Assembly (NCBI GenBank): GCA_016793465.1
Contig: JAEUJW010000030.1
Location: 9,092 to 73,091 of the forward strand
DNA: 64,000 bases
Source of the DNA: Myxococcales bacterium
GTDB taxonomy: Bacteria; Myxococcota; Polyangia; Nannocystales; Nannocystaceae
Direction: 5' to 3'
Shown: positions 13,720 to 31,667 of the stretch, piece by piece
How positions within the stretch are numbered: position 1 is the stretch's first letter
Layout of the letters: every line of letters starts with the position of its first letter
The notes under the pieces: model-generated
What the model was told of the DNA's origin: nothing
Seen by the model: only the letters and a program-made list of their open reading frames with translations
Databases searched by the model: none
Translations under genes and position numbers: made by a program

Positions 13720-14243
13720 TGTCGAACCTCCTGGACGACAATAGAGGTATCACGCGAGTCCGGCCGGTGATTGGGCTACCATCGGAATGAACTGGTCTAT
13801 CCTCGCAAGCGGATCCTCCGCCCGAACCCCGCCAACGGCCGCGCGGACCCGGCGCACGGCGTTTTCCCTCCAGCTCCGTCCGCGTTCCCCGCGTATGCGC
13901 GGCGCCGCGGCGCGGGTGAACCGCCGGTCTGCACCGCGTAGACACCGACGGCTCGCGGCCGCGCGACGCGGCCCGGGCGACCGCCGATATCTCGTCACGT
14001 TCACGACCGAGCATATCGCGACGATCCGCGCCCTCCCGGCGGGCGGATCACGCGAATCGCCGGGCCCGGCGATTCTTCCGCGTCCTCGCCGCGTTCTCCC
14101 CGGGAATCCACGCAGTCGAACGCGACCCGGCCCGCCGCCGCGGCGCGCCCCGCACAGCCCGTGGATCACCCCGCTCGCGCAGCCATTCTTCGAAGCCCTC
14201 GCCAAAACCCGGGCTCGACGCGGACGACCGAGCGCTCGCCCGC
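13720..14243. other. Long non-coding region upstream of the reb operon
   Basis: No convincing gene: open frames here have Arg/Pro-rich artefact composition. It holds the reb operon leader (AGGAGG before 13719), several small inverted repeats and the 22-base palindrome at 14054-14075. I cannot place a confident promoter; no clear -24/-12 (GG-N10-GC) element is visible. Confidence 0.6.
14054..14075. promoter_or_regulatory. Perfect 22-base palindrome upstream of the reb operon
   Basis: GAATCGCCGGG (14054-14064) is followed at once by its reverse complement CCCGGCGATTC (14065-14075). It lies about 335 bases before the first reb start codon and about 170 bases past the acyltransferase stop. It could be a dimer operator or a transcript-end hairpin for the acyltransferase gene. 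The GAATC/GATTC ends match the palindrome near 10128. Confidence 0.5.
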
Positions 14244-14876
14244 TCAGTCGCCGTCCTCCTCCTGCAGCCGCGGCTCGCCCTCGAGGTGCGGATATTTGCC
14301 GCGCACGTCGGCATAAAACCCGCGGATCTTCGCCATGTCGGCGCGCACGTCCCCGGTCGCCTCGACGAACCCGCCGACCCCGCAGCGGCGCCGCGCATAA
14401 TCGAGGTACCCGAGCCCGATCGGCACATTCGCCGCGCGGGCGATATGATAAAAGCCCGACTTCCAGTGGCCGCCGCCCTTGCGCGTGCCCTCGGGCGGCA
14501 CCGCGAGCACGAGCTGCGAGGCCTGGGCGAACGCCTCGGCCGCCTGCCCGACCATGTTCCCGCGCCGCCCGCGGTCGACCGGAATCCCGCCCAGCCAGCG
14601 CAGCAGCGGCCCGAACGGGAGCCCGAACAGCTCGCGCTTGCCCAGCCACGAGATCGGGACGCCCATCGCGTACGCCGTCGCCAGCATGAACGGCAGGTCC
14701 CAGCCCGTCGTGTGCGGCGCCGCGATGAACACGAACTTGTCGACCGGCGGCGTCTCGGTCACGAGGCGCCAGCCGAACAGAGACAGCCAGGTGCGGCCGA
14801 GCCAGCGGCGGATCGGGCCGATCCGCCGGGGCCTGGAGGGGTTCGATGCGAAGTCCGACAACCCCGCCAGGGTCAC
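14244..14876 (-). CDS. 1-acyl-glycerol-3-phosphate acyltransferase-like protein
   Basis: A 210-residue PlsC-type lysophospholipid acyltransferase. The catalytic HX4D box is HTTGWD in AAPHTTGWDLPF. A second motif, PEGTRKGGGHWKSGFYHIA, matches the FPEGTRS substrate-binding block. It transfers a fatty acyl group to a membrane lipid or related hydroxyl acceptor; the exact acceptor is unclear because this short form lacks the usual N-terminal membrane helix. The start is placed at GTG 14876 (VTLAGLSDFASNP); a TTG at 14897 is an alternative. It follows lnt by about 40 bases on the same strand, so they may be co-transcribed, linking it to envelope lipid work. Confidence 0.78.
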   Translation of the reverse strand: MTLAGLSDFASNPSRPRRIGPIRRWLGRTWLSLFGWRLVTETPPVDKFVFIAAPHTTGWDLPFMLATAYAMGVPISWLGKRELFGLPFGPLLRWLGGIPVDRGRRGNMVGQAAEAFAQASQLVLAVPPEGTRKGGGHWKSGFYHIARAANVPIGLGYLDYARRRCGVGGFVEATGDVRADMAKIRGFYADVRGKYPHLEGEPRLQEEDGD

Positions 14877-14918
14877 GGCTTCACGCCCCCGCCGCAAGGC
14901 CCCGCGGCATCGGCCCGC

Positions 14919-16535
14919 TCACACCGCCGGCGGGCTCGCCGGCGCCTGCCCGGCCCGCCCGAACCGCCGACGACCGCGCAGCCCGAGCAGCGTCAGCCCG
15001 GCGATCACCAGCCCGTTGAACAGCTCCCCGGTCCGCGTGTACGGCGTCCGGTAGTTGGTGTCGATCAGCGGCACCTCGGCCACGAACCCGGTGGCCGCCA
15101 GCGGCGCCTCGGCCTCGTCCGGGTCCTCGACCGCGGTCTGGTGGATCACCCGCCCGTTCGGATCGACGTACACGCTGGTCCCGGCGTTGACCGAGCGCAG
15201 CAGCCCGCGGCGGTTCTCGATCGTGCGCAGGACCGCCAGCCCCATGTGCTGGTACTGCTCCTTCGACTTGCCGAACCACGAGTCGTTGGTCAGGTTGACG
15301 AACGCGTGGATGCCCTCGTCGGCGATGCTGCGGGCGAACCGCGGCAGGATGTCCTCGTAGCAGATGAGCGGCCCGAAGCGCATGTCCTGCTCGCCGGCCC
15401 CGCCCACGCGCAGCACCGCCGGCCCCTTGCCGGGGTTGATGTACGAGGCCGACGGCACCTGCTTCAGGTACCACTCGGGGTCGATGAACGGCACGTACTC
15501 GCCGAAGTACAGCGGGAACACCTTGTCGTAGATGTCGCCGAGCGTGCCGTCGCGCTCGAGCACCATGGCCGTGTTGAACGCGTACTTGCTCTCCTTCGGG
15601 TCGGCGGTGACCACCCCGAAGATCAGCGGCGCCGTGAACTCGCGGCGCACGCGGCGGTTGTGCCCGACCGGCAGGTCCTTGCCGCCGCGCCGCGGCAGCG
15701 CGTACGAGAACGGGTAGCCGGTCTCGCCCCACAGGATGAGCTCGGCCCCCTCGCGCTCGAGCCGGGCCGACTCCGCCTGCAGGCGGGCCAGGATCCCGTA
15801 CTTCGTGCGCATGCGGCCCCACTCGTAGATGCCGAAGTTGCCCTGCACCACCCCGACCTTGACCTTCGGCGAGGCGGCGATCACCGCGTCGACCTGGGCC
15901 ATGCGGATCGTGCCGTACAGCGGCGTGCCGATCAGCCAGCCGAGGAACACCGCCGCGGCCGCGCGGTTGAACCGCCGGTCGGCCAGCTGGTCGCGCAGCA
16001 GCACGTACAGCCCGGCGTTGATCGACAGCTGCGCCAGGCCGATGGTCGTGACCCCGCCGATCTCCGCCAGCTGCAGCCAGCGCGGCTCGAAGCACCACAT
16101 CAGCGCCAGGTACGACGGGAACACGTGCGGCAGCGCCGCCTCGCCCGCGACCCAGCACAGCGGCGCCAGCAGCAGCACGTCGCGCCCCGTCCGCCGGCGC
16201 AGCCAGCTCAGCAGCGCCGCCGGCGCCGCCCACTGCAGGCCCTGGAACGCCGCGAACAGCAGGTGGATGAACAGGCGCGGCACGATGCCGAAGCCGGCGA
16301 ACTTGTCGAGCAGCTCGGTCAGCCAGATGAAGCCCGCGAACACCGTGACGATGCCGGTGAGCCAGCCGACGAGGAACGCCTTCTTCGGCGCCAGCCCCTC
16401 GATCGCGTACAGCCACGGCACCCAGCCGACCAGCCCGAGCCACCACCACGAGGCGTCGGGCGAGCCGAGCACCATGCACAGCGCGCACGCCAGACTGGCG
16501 AGCAGGCGCCGATACCACGCGCGCAGCCACCGCAT
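14919..16535 (-). CDS. lnt: Apolipoprotein N-acyltransferase
   Basis: A 538-residue integral membrane enzyme that adds the third acyl chain to the N-terminal Cys of lipoproteins in the inner membrane. The first 200 residues hold about six membrane helices (LLASLACALCMVLGSP onward). A carbon-nitrogen hydrolase domain follows with the Glu-Lys-Cys triad: Glu in LILWGETGYPF, Lys in GDIYDKVFPLYFGEYVPF and Cys in FGPLICYEDILP. A last membrane helix sits near the C-terminus (LFNGLVIAGLTLLGL). It lies 4 bases after aspS on the same strand. Length is normal. Several lipoproteins in the window (the GH13 enzymes) would be its clients. Confidence 0.93.
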   Translation of the reverse strand: MRWLRAWYRRLLASLACALCMVLGSPDASWWWLGLVGWVPWLYAIEGLAPKKAFLVGWLTGIVTVFAGFIWLTELLDKFAGFGIVPRLFIHLLFAAFQGLQWAAPAALLSWLRRRTGRDVLLLAPLCWVAGEAALPHVFPSYLALMWCFEPRWLQLAEIGGVTTIGLAQLSINAGLYVLLRDQLADRRFNRAAAAVFLGWLIGTPLYGTIRMAQVDAVIAASPKVKVGVVQGNFGIYEWGRMRTKYGILARLQAESARLEREGAELILWGETGYPFSYALPRRGGKDLPVGHNRRVRREFTAPLIFGVVTADPKESKYAFNTAMVLERDGTLGDIYDKVFPLYFGEYVPFIDPEWYLKQVPSASYINPGKGPAVLRVGGAGEQDMRFGPLICYEDILPRFARSIADEGIHAFVNLTNDSWFGKSKEQYQHMGLAVLRTIENRRGLLRSVNAGTSVYVDPNGRVIHQTAVEDPDEAEAPLAATGFVAEVPLIDTNYRTPYTRTGELFNGLVIAGLTLLGLRGRRRFGRAGQAPASPPAV

Positions 16536-16539
16536 CGCG

Positions 16540-18366
<1,827 letters not shown>

Positions 18367-18374
18367 GGGCCGTG

Positions 18375-18380
18375 ACTGTA
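18375..18380 (-). promoter_or_regulatory. -10 box TACAGT for aspS
   Basis: Read on the minus strand, TACAGT ends 8 bases before the aspS ATG. It forms a compact divergent pair with the cysH box at 18410. Confidence 0.45.
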
Positions 18381-18409
18381 GCCGTGGTGCGCCCAGCCGG
18401 GAAGGCTGC

Positions 18410-18415
18410 TACAAC
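18410..18415 (+). promoter_or_regulatory. -10 box TACAAC for cysH
   Basis: TACAAC ends 6 bases before the GTG at 18422. It fits the short -10-to-start spacing seen at other genes here. Confidence 0.45.
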
Positions 18416-18421
18416 CGGCCG

Positions 18422-19192
18422 GTGAACGCTGTCCCCAGCCCCGCCGCGCCCGCCGGCCCGCAGCTGTCCGGGCCGCCCCTCGGCGGCCCCGAGCTGGCCG
18501 AGGCCAACGCCCGCCTCGAGCACGCCGGCGCCGAGGAGGTCCTGCGCTGGCTGTTCGCGCGCTGCGCCGGCACCGGCGCACGCGTCGGCATGACCTCGGC
18601 GTTCGGCGCCGAGGGCTGCGTGCTCATCGACCTCGTGCAGCGGGTCGCCGCCCCGCTCGGCCTGCGGGTGCCCGTCTACACCATCGACACCGGGTATTTG
18701 TTCGCCGCCTCGATCGACGTGCGCGAGGCGTTCCGCGCCCGCGGGGCCGACATCCGCGTGGTCGAGCCGCTGCTGTCGATCCGCGGCCAGGCCGAGCGCC
18801 ACGGGCCCGACCTGTTCGCCCGCGATCCCGACGCTTGCTGCGAGATCCGCAAGGTCGAGCCCATGCGGCGGATCCTCACCCTCCTCGATGTCTGGATCAC
18901 CGGCATCCGCCGCGATCAGGGCCCGTCGCGCGCCGGCACGCCGATCGTCGGCACCGCCGCCCGCGACGACGGCGGCGTGATCCTGAAGGTCGCGCCGATG
19001 GCCCGCTGGACCCGCAACGACACCTGGACCTACCTCCTCGAGCGCGAGCTGCCCTACAACCGCCTGCTCGACGAGGGCTACAAGAGCATCGGCTGCGAGC
19101 CCTGCACCGCCCGCCCCGCCGCCGACGGCGACGAGCGCGACGGTCGCTGGGCCGGCCAGGCCAAGACCGAGTGCGGGATCCACCGCCTCTGA
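18422..19192 (+). CDS. cysH: Phosphoadenylyl/adenylyl-sulfate reductase
   Basis: A 256-residue assimilatory sulfate reductase that reduces PAPS or APS to sulfite using thioredoxin. The PP-loop is diverged (MTSAFGAEGCVLIDLV). The cysteine set CC-IRKVEPM, SIGCEPCTARP and the terminal TECGIH identify the 4Fe-4S-containing, APS-type subclass (CC...CxxC), with the catalytic Cys in ECGIH. The GTG start is supported by a -10 box 6 bases upstream; there is no ribosome binding site. The first 35 residues are Pro/Gly-rich. The metallophosphoesterase gene follows 22 bases later and may be co-transcribed. Confidence 0.92.
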   Translation: MNAVPSPAAPAGPQLSGPPLGGPELAEANARLEHAGAEEVLRWLFARCAGTGARVGMTSAFGAEGCVLIDLVQRVAAPLGLRVPVYTIDTGYLFAASIDVREAFRARGADIRVVEPLLSIRGQAERHGPDLFARDPDACCEIRKVEPMRRILTLLDVWITGIRRDQGPSRAGTPIVGTAARDDGGVILKVAPMARWTRNDTWTYLLERELPYNRLLDEGYKSIGCEPCTARPAADGDERDGRWAGQAKTECGIHRL

Positions 19193-19214
19193 CGCCCCGC
19201 ATCGGAGCCTCGCC

Positions 19215-20093
19215 ATGCCCCTCCGCTTCGTCCACTGCTCCGACATCCACCTGCTCGACCTCGCCGGCAACAGCCCCGCCCGCTTTTTTAATAAGCGCCT
19301 GACCGGCGGCGTGAACCTCCTGCTCGCCCGCGGCCGCAAGCACCACCACGGCATGTTCGACGCCATCGTCGAGCACGCCCGCGAGTACCGGGCGGAGCGC
19401 CTGGTCGTCACCGGCGACCTCACCAACCTCGCGCTCGAGTCGGAGTTCGCGCTCGTGCACCGCAAGCTCGCCGCCGCCGGCCTGCCGGTCACCGTCGTGC
19501 CCGGCAACCACGACGCCTACACCCGCGGCTCGCACCGCGCCCGCCGCTTCGAGCAGTCCATGGCCGACTTCATGGTCGGCGAGCGCCGCGGCGGCGACTA
19601 CCCGTTCGTCCAGCGCTTCGGCGACGTCGCGCTCGTCGGCTGCTCGACCGCCCACCCCTCGCTCCCGCTGCACGCCGTCGGCACCGTCGGCGACGAGCAG
19701 CTGGCCCGCCTCGCCGGCATGCTCGCCGACCTCGGGCGCGAGGGCCTCACGCGCGTCGTGCTCATCCACCACCCGGTCATGCCCGGGGTGGCCAGGCCCC
19801 GCCACAGCCTGCTCGACCGCGAGGCCTTCGCCCGCGTGATCGCCGAGCACGGCGCCGAGCTCATCCTCCACGGCCACGAGCACAAGCGCATCGACGGCTC
19901 GATCCCCGGCCCGCGCGGCCCGGTCACCGTGCACGGCATCGGCTCCGGCACCTACCTGTCCCAAAAGCCAGGCAAGCACGGCGCCTTCTCGCTCTACGAC
20001 GTCACTCCAGCCGGCATCACCCGCGTCTACCACGCGTGGGACGGCAACCGTTTCGTGGCCGAGGCCGCCGCGCCGATCCGCGTCGCCAGCTGA
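19215..20093 (+). CDS. Calcineurin-like metallophosphoesterase
   Basis: A 292-residue cytosolic phosphoesterase with the full dinuclear-metal motif set: CSDIHLLD (residues 8-15), TGDLTNLA, PGNHDAYT, LIHHPVM and LHGHEHKRID. The layout resembles the class III cyclic-nucleotide phosphodiesterase (CpdA/Icc) group, but the substrate cannot be fixed. Upstream sequence has GGAG about 10 bases before the ATG. It follows cysH closely. Near 19288 a TTT TTT AAT AAG run stands out from the GC-rich codon use. Confidence 0.88.
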   Translation: MPLRFVHCSDIHLLDLAGNSPARFFNKRLTGGVNLLLARGRKHHHGMFDAIVEHAREYRAERLVVTGDLTNLALESEFALVHRKLAAAGLPVTVVPGNHDAYTRGSHRARRFEQSMADFMVGERRGGDYPFVQRFGDVALVGCSTAHPSLPLHAVGTVGDEQLARLAGMLADLGREGLTRVVLIHHPVMPGVARPRHSLLDREAFARVIAEHGAELILHGHEHKRIDGSIPGPRGPVTVHGIGSGTYLSQKPGKHGAFSLYDVTPAGITRVYHAWDGNRFVAEAAAPIRVAS

Positions 20094-20189
20094 TACCTGA
20101 CGTCGCGTCTGCGCGCCCGGGCGCGAACGACGACCTTGCGACTTTCTCGCAGCTCCGCTCGAATGGACGGCGTTCGGGAGGTGGGCGGC

Positions 20190-21305
<1,116 letters not shown>

Positions 21306-21307
21306 CC

Positions 21308-21832
21308 ATGCCCACGCCCGGCGCCGCGGTCGTCCGCCTGCTCGTCGCCACCACCGCGCTCTCGCTCGCGGCCCTCGGCGTCGCCGTGTACGCCGCCCTG
21401 CGCCCGCCGCCCGCCGCCGCCGCGTCCGCCCCCGACGAGCTCGCCGCCATCCGCCGCGAGCTCGCCGCCGTGCGCCACGGCCTCGACCTCACGCGCAGCC
21501 AGCAGAGCGCCCCCGGCCCCGCCGCCGAGCTCACCGACATCGGGCGCCGCCTCGCCCGCCTCGAGGCGAACACCGCCCGCCCGGCCGCGCCGACCCCCGC
21601 GTCGACGAGCCCACGAGCCACCGACGACCCCGCCGTCATGGCCGACGGCACCCCGCGCTTCACCGCGATCGAGGCCCCGTCGCGCGCGATCGAGGTGCGC
21701 CAGTCCCCCGGCGGCTCGCTGACCGTCGAGAACCACGACCCCGCGCTCACCGGCCAGCTCATGATCGTCAAGGGCCGCACCGCCGACGGCCGCGTCGAGG
21801 ACGTCGCCGTGACCATCCCGCCGCCGAGTTGA
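21308..21832 (+). CDS. Small single-pass membrane protein with coiled coil
   Basis: 174 residues. An N-terminal hydrophobic helix (VVRLLVATTALSLAALGVAV, residues 8-27) is followed by a short coiled coil (DELAAIRRELAAVRHGLDL; ELTDIGRRLARLEAN) and a Pro/Thr linker. A small beta-rich C-terminal domain (AIEVRQSPGGSLTVEN; GQLMIVKGRTADGRVEDVAV) completes it. No family is recognised. It starts 2 bases after the collagen-like gene, so the pair is one operon; it may anchor or partner that protein. It converges with the hybrid kinase gene. Confidence 0.65.
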   Translation: MPTPGAAVVRLLVATTALSLAALGVAVYAALRPPPAAAASAPDELAAIRRELAAVRHGLDLTRSQQSAPGPAAELTDIGRRLARLEANTARPAAPTPASTSPRATDDPAVMADGTPRFTAIEAPSRAIEVRQSPGGSLTVENHDPALTGQLMIVKGRTADGRVEDVAVTIPPPS

Positions 21833-21857
21833 CCTGCCCCGAAGGACAGGCTCCGCG

Positions 21858-24467
<2,610 letters not shown>

Positions 24468-24479
24468 CGGTGCATGGCC

Positions 24480-25064
24480 TCAGGCGTCCGCCCCGAGAAA
24501 TTCGCGATCGCGGTGGCGGTTGACCGCGATCGTCACCAGGTGGCTGGTGAAGTCGATGAGCTTGCGGTCCGCCAGCGTCGGCAGCTTGGGGACCCGGTAG
24601 TACATGGCGAAGGTCGCGACCACCCGCCCGTCGTAGGCCCGGATCGGCGTCGACCACAGCCCGCGCAGCCCGCAGCGCACGGACGCCACCTCGCGGAAGG
24701 CCACGCAGTTCGGGTGCGTGGCCATATCCTCGATGACGCACGGCTCCCCGGTGTAGGCCGCCGCCCCGCAGGCCCCGACGTTCGGCCCGATGCTGATGCG
24801 GTCGATCGCCTCGATGTACTCGGCCGGCAGGTTGGGCGCCGCGCCGTGCATGAGGTGGGTGCCCTCCTCGTCGAGCAGCAGGATCGACGCCAGCATGCCC
24901 TCGACCTGGCCCTCGATCATCAGGCAGATCTGCGTCAGCGTCTCCGCCAGCGGTCGGTCCTCGTGGATGAGCCGCAGGATGCGGTGCTGCCCGTCGAGCA
25001 GCGCCTTCATGCGCGCCCGCTCGCTCGTCGCTCCGGCCGACGTCGCCGGCTGCTCCATCGCCAT
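24480..25064 (-). CDS. GAF-domain signalling protein
   Basis: 194 residues consisting of a short helical start and one GAF domain: LIHEDRPLAETLTQICLMIE, SILLLDEEG, GACGAAAYTGEPCVIEDMAT, and WSTPIRAYDGRVVATFAMYY. The GAF contains Cys residues (C-GAAAYTGEPC, HPNC), which could bind a ligand or cofactor. The start at ATG 25064 is chosen for its GGAGG 6 bases upstream; a GTG at 25091 is in frame. It sits directly upstream of the hybrid kinase on the same strand and is likely its partner sensor (inference). Confidence 0.78.
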   Translation of the reverse strand: MAMEQPATSAGATSERARMKALLDGQHRILRLIHEDRPLAETLTQICLMIEGQVEGMLASILLLDEEGTHLMHGAAPNLPAEYIEAIDRISIGPNVGACGAAAYTGEPCVIEDMATHPNCVAFREVASVRCGLRGLWSTPIRAYDGRVVATFAMYYRVPKLPTLADRKLIDFTSHLVTIAVNRHRDREFLGADA

Positions 25065-25163
25065 CGCGTCCTCCGTCTCCACCGATATCACGATCCCCGC
25101 ACGCCATGCACCTCGACCTCGCCGTCACCTGCACGAGGCGAGCGGACGGCGTACGAACGTCGG

Positions 25164-26380
<1,217 letters not shown>

Positions 26381-26384
<4 letters not shown>

Positions 26385-27256
26385 GCCGGACGCGCCTCGG
26401 CGGCGCCGGTGCGCGCGCCCAGCAGCCGCAGCATCGTCCCCAGCTCCGCGCGCATCTCGAGCCGGCTGACGATGCGATCCACCATCCCGTGCTCGAGCAG
26501 GAACTCCGCCCGCTGGAAGCCCGGCGGCAGCTCCTGGCCGATCGTCTGCTGGACCACCCGCGGCCCCGCGAACCCGACCAGCGCCTTGGGCTCGGCCAGG
26601 TTGATGTCGCCCTGCATGGCGAAGCTCGCCGCGACCCCGCCGGTGGTCGGGTGCAGGCACACCGAGATGTACGGCAGCCCCGCGTCGCGCAGGCGCCCGC
26701 GCGCCGCCGACGTCTTGGCCAGCTGCATCAGCGAGAGGATGCCCTCCTGCATGCGCGCCCCGCCCGACGCCGAGAACACGATCGCCGGCCGCCGCAGCTC
26801 GAGCGCCCGCTCGAACACCCGCGTCACTTTCTCGCCGACCACCGAGCCCATCGACCCGCCCATGAACTCGAACACGAAGAACCCGGCGCTGACCGGCACG
26901 CCGTCGATGCTGCCGAGGCCCGAGGTGAACGCGTCCTCGATCCCGCTGGTCGCCTCGGCCTTCTTGATGCGGTGGCTGTACGGCGCCTGATCGTGGAAGC
27001 GCAGCGGATCTCCCGAGCGCAGCTCGAGGTCCATCGGCTGCCAGGTGTCGGCGTCGATGATCGCCGCCACCCGCTCGCGCGTCGGCAGCACGTGGTGGTG
27101 CCCGCAGCCCGGACACACGCGGAGGTTCTGCACGAACTCCGAGGTGAAGGTGATCTCACCGCACGCGTCGCACTTGGTCCACAGCCCCTTCGGGACCGAC
27201 ACCTTGCCGTCGCTGGGAGCCGCCAGCGGCTGTTTCTTGCGTCGCCACCACGCCAT
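26381..27256 (-). CDS. accD: Acetyl-CoA carboxylase carboxyltransferase subunit beta
   Basis: 291 residues. An N-terminal zinc ribbon (C29, C32, C48, C51: CDACG and CPGCG) precedes a crotonase-type carboxyltransferase domain with GDPLRFHDQAPY, FVFEFMGGSMGSVVGEKVTR and FSASGGARMQEG. The oxyanion-hole glycines are intact. It catalyses the second half-reaction of malonyl-CoA synthesis with AccA in the cytosol. GGAGG lies 8 bases before the ATG. accA is not in the window. It is divergent from purM and coupled to folC. Confidence 0.95.
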
Positions 27257-27351
27257 CTCGGGGCACCTCCGGGGCGCGCATCATCGCCGCCGACCCCCCC
27301 CTTGGCAAGCCCAGTTGCCGCCGCGCCCGCGCCCTGGTACGCGTCTGTCCC

Positions 27352-28620
<1,269 letters not shown>

Positions 28621-28622
28621 CC

Positions 28623-28637
28623 CCCGAGCCCCTCGGG
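28623..28637 (+). terminator. Hairpin after purM
   Basis: CCCGAG-CCC-CTCGGG lies 2 bases after the purM stop. The remaining spacer to 28864 (about 230 bases) holds no gene I can support; the etfD-like gene promoter must lie there. Confidence 0.5.
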
Positions 28638-28864
28638 CCTCGCTCGCCGCCCCGTCATCGTCGCCGCACCACGCAGCGGACCGGCTCGCCGTGGGCCTGT
28701 GGCCGCCTGTCACACCGGCCCGGGCCGACTCGTCAACCCTCCCGTACGCCCGCCAACCGCCCCGAAACGCCGTCCTGACCCCTCTTCGGAGATAGCGCAC
28801 CTCGCGCGCCGAGCCGCCGCGTCCTGTGGTATGCCCGCAGGGTCCGGAGTTCGCGGAGCCCGTC

Positions 28865-31014
<2,150 letters not shown>

Positions 31015-31018
<4 letters not shown>

Positions 31019-31329
31019 TCGTCGAGCAGCGGATCCACGACAAGCTCGTGACCGCGTTCGCGCCGGTCGCCCTGATCGTCGAGAACCAGAGCGACCGCCA
31101 CAGCGGCCCTCCCGGCCGCGAGAGCCACTTCAAGGTGGTGGTCGTCAGCCCCGCCTTCGCCGGCCAGTCGCTCGTCGCCCGCCACCGCGCCGTCAACACG
31201 ACCCTCGCCGACGAGCTCCGCGGCGGCGTGCACGCCCTCGCCATCGAGGCCCTGACCCCCGAACAGTGGACCGAACGCGGCGGCGCCGTCGCCCCCACGC
31301 CCCCCTGCCTCGGCGGCTCCAAGCGCTGA
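31015..31329 (+). CDS. bolA: BolA-family protein
   Basis: A 104-residue BolA/IbaG-type protein with the class II KH-like fold: IHDKLVTAFAPVALIVENQS, a RESHFKVVVVSPAFAGQSLVARHR core with the conserved SHF and R-H motif, and LADELRGGVHALAIEALTPEQW. BolA proteins act with monothiol glutaredoxins in Fe-S cluster handling. The GTG start overlaps the stop of the Fe-S oxidoreductase (GTGA), so the two are translationally coupled. That fits a role in supplying or repairing the partner's clusters (inference). Confidence 0.88.
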
Positions 31330-31654
31330 CCCCGTTTCACGGGGGCGAGAGAGATCGTCAGCGGACGACGGGCCGGCCCCTGGGCAGGAGGCTCTCAGCA
31401 GTGAAGGTCTCGAAGTGAACCGTAGCGGCGAGCACGTGGCATGGGGTACCGGCGTTGCGGGGTCCCCAAGTTCGTCGGCCCCGCCCGTCGTCCGCCGACG
31501 ATCTTTCTCGCCCCGCGCTCTCCCTTCGCGCCCGAATGCCCTGTCGCTCTCCGAGTCCGTCGGAGCGCCTCGTTGTCCGCCGACCCCGCCGCCCCCATAA
31601 CCCCATCGAAGCGACCCGACGTCGCAGCGCTCGCCGGGACACCGCGACCTCGCC
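31330..31654. other. Spacer between bolA and mqnA-C
   Basis: It begins with a hairpin CCCCGT-TTC-ACGGGG (31330-31344) directly after the bolA stop, a probable transcription end. The remaining 300 bases show no gene I can support. Confidence 0.55.
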
Positions 31655-31660
31655 TACACT
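31655..31660 (+). promoter_or_regulatory. -10 box TACACT for mqnA-C
   Basis: TACACT ends 7 bases before the ATG at 31668, implying a leaderless transcript. Confidence 0.45.
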
Positions 31661-31667
31661 CGCGCCC

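Noticed and set aside
13787..14689. Plus-strand frame in the spacer upstream of the reb operon
   Set aside because: Arg/Pro/Ala-rich composition without motifs, overlapping the acyltransferase in antisense; no ribosome binding site.
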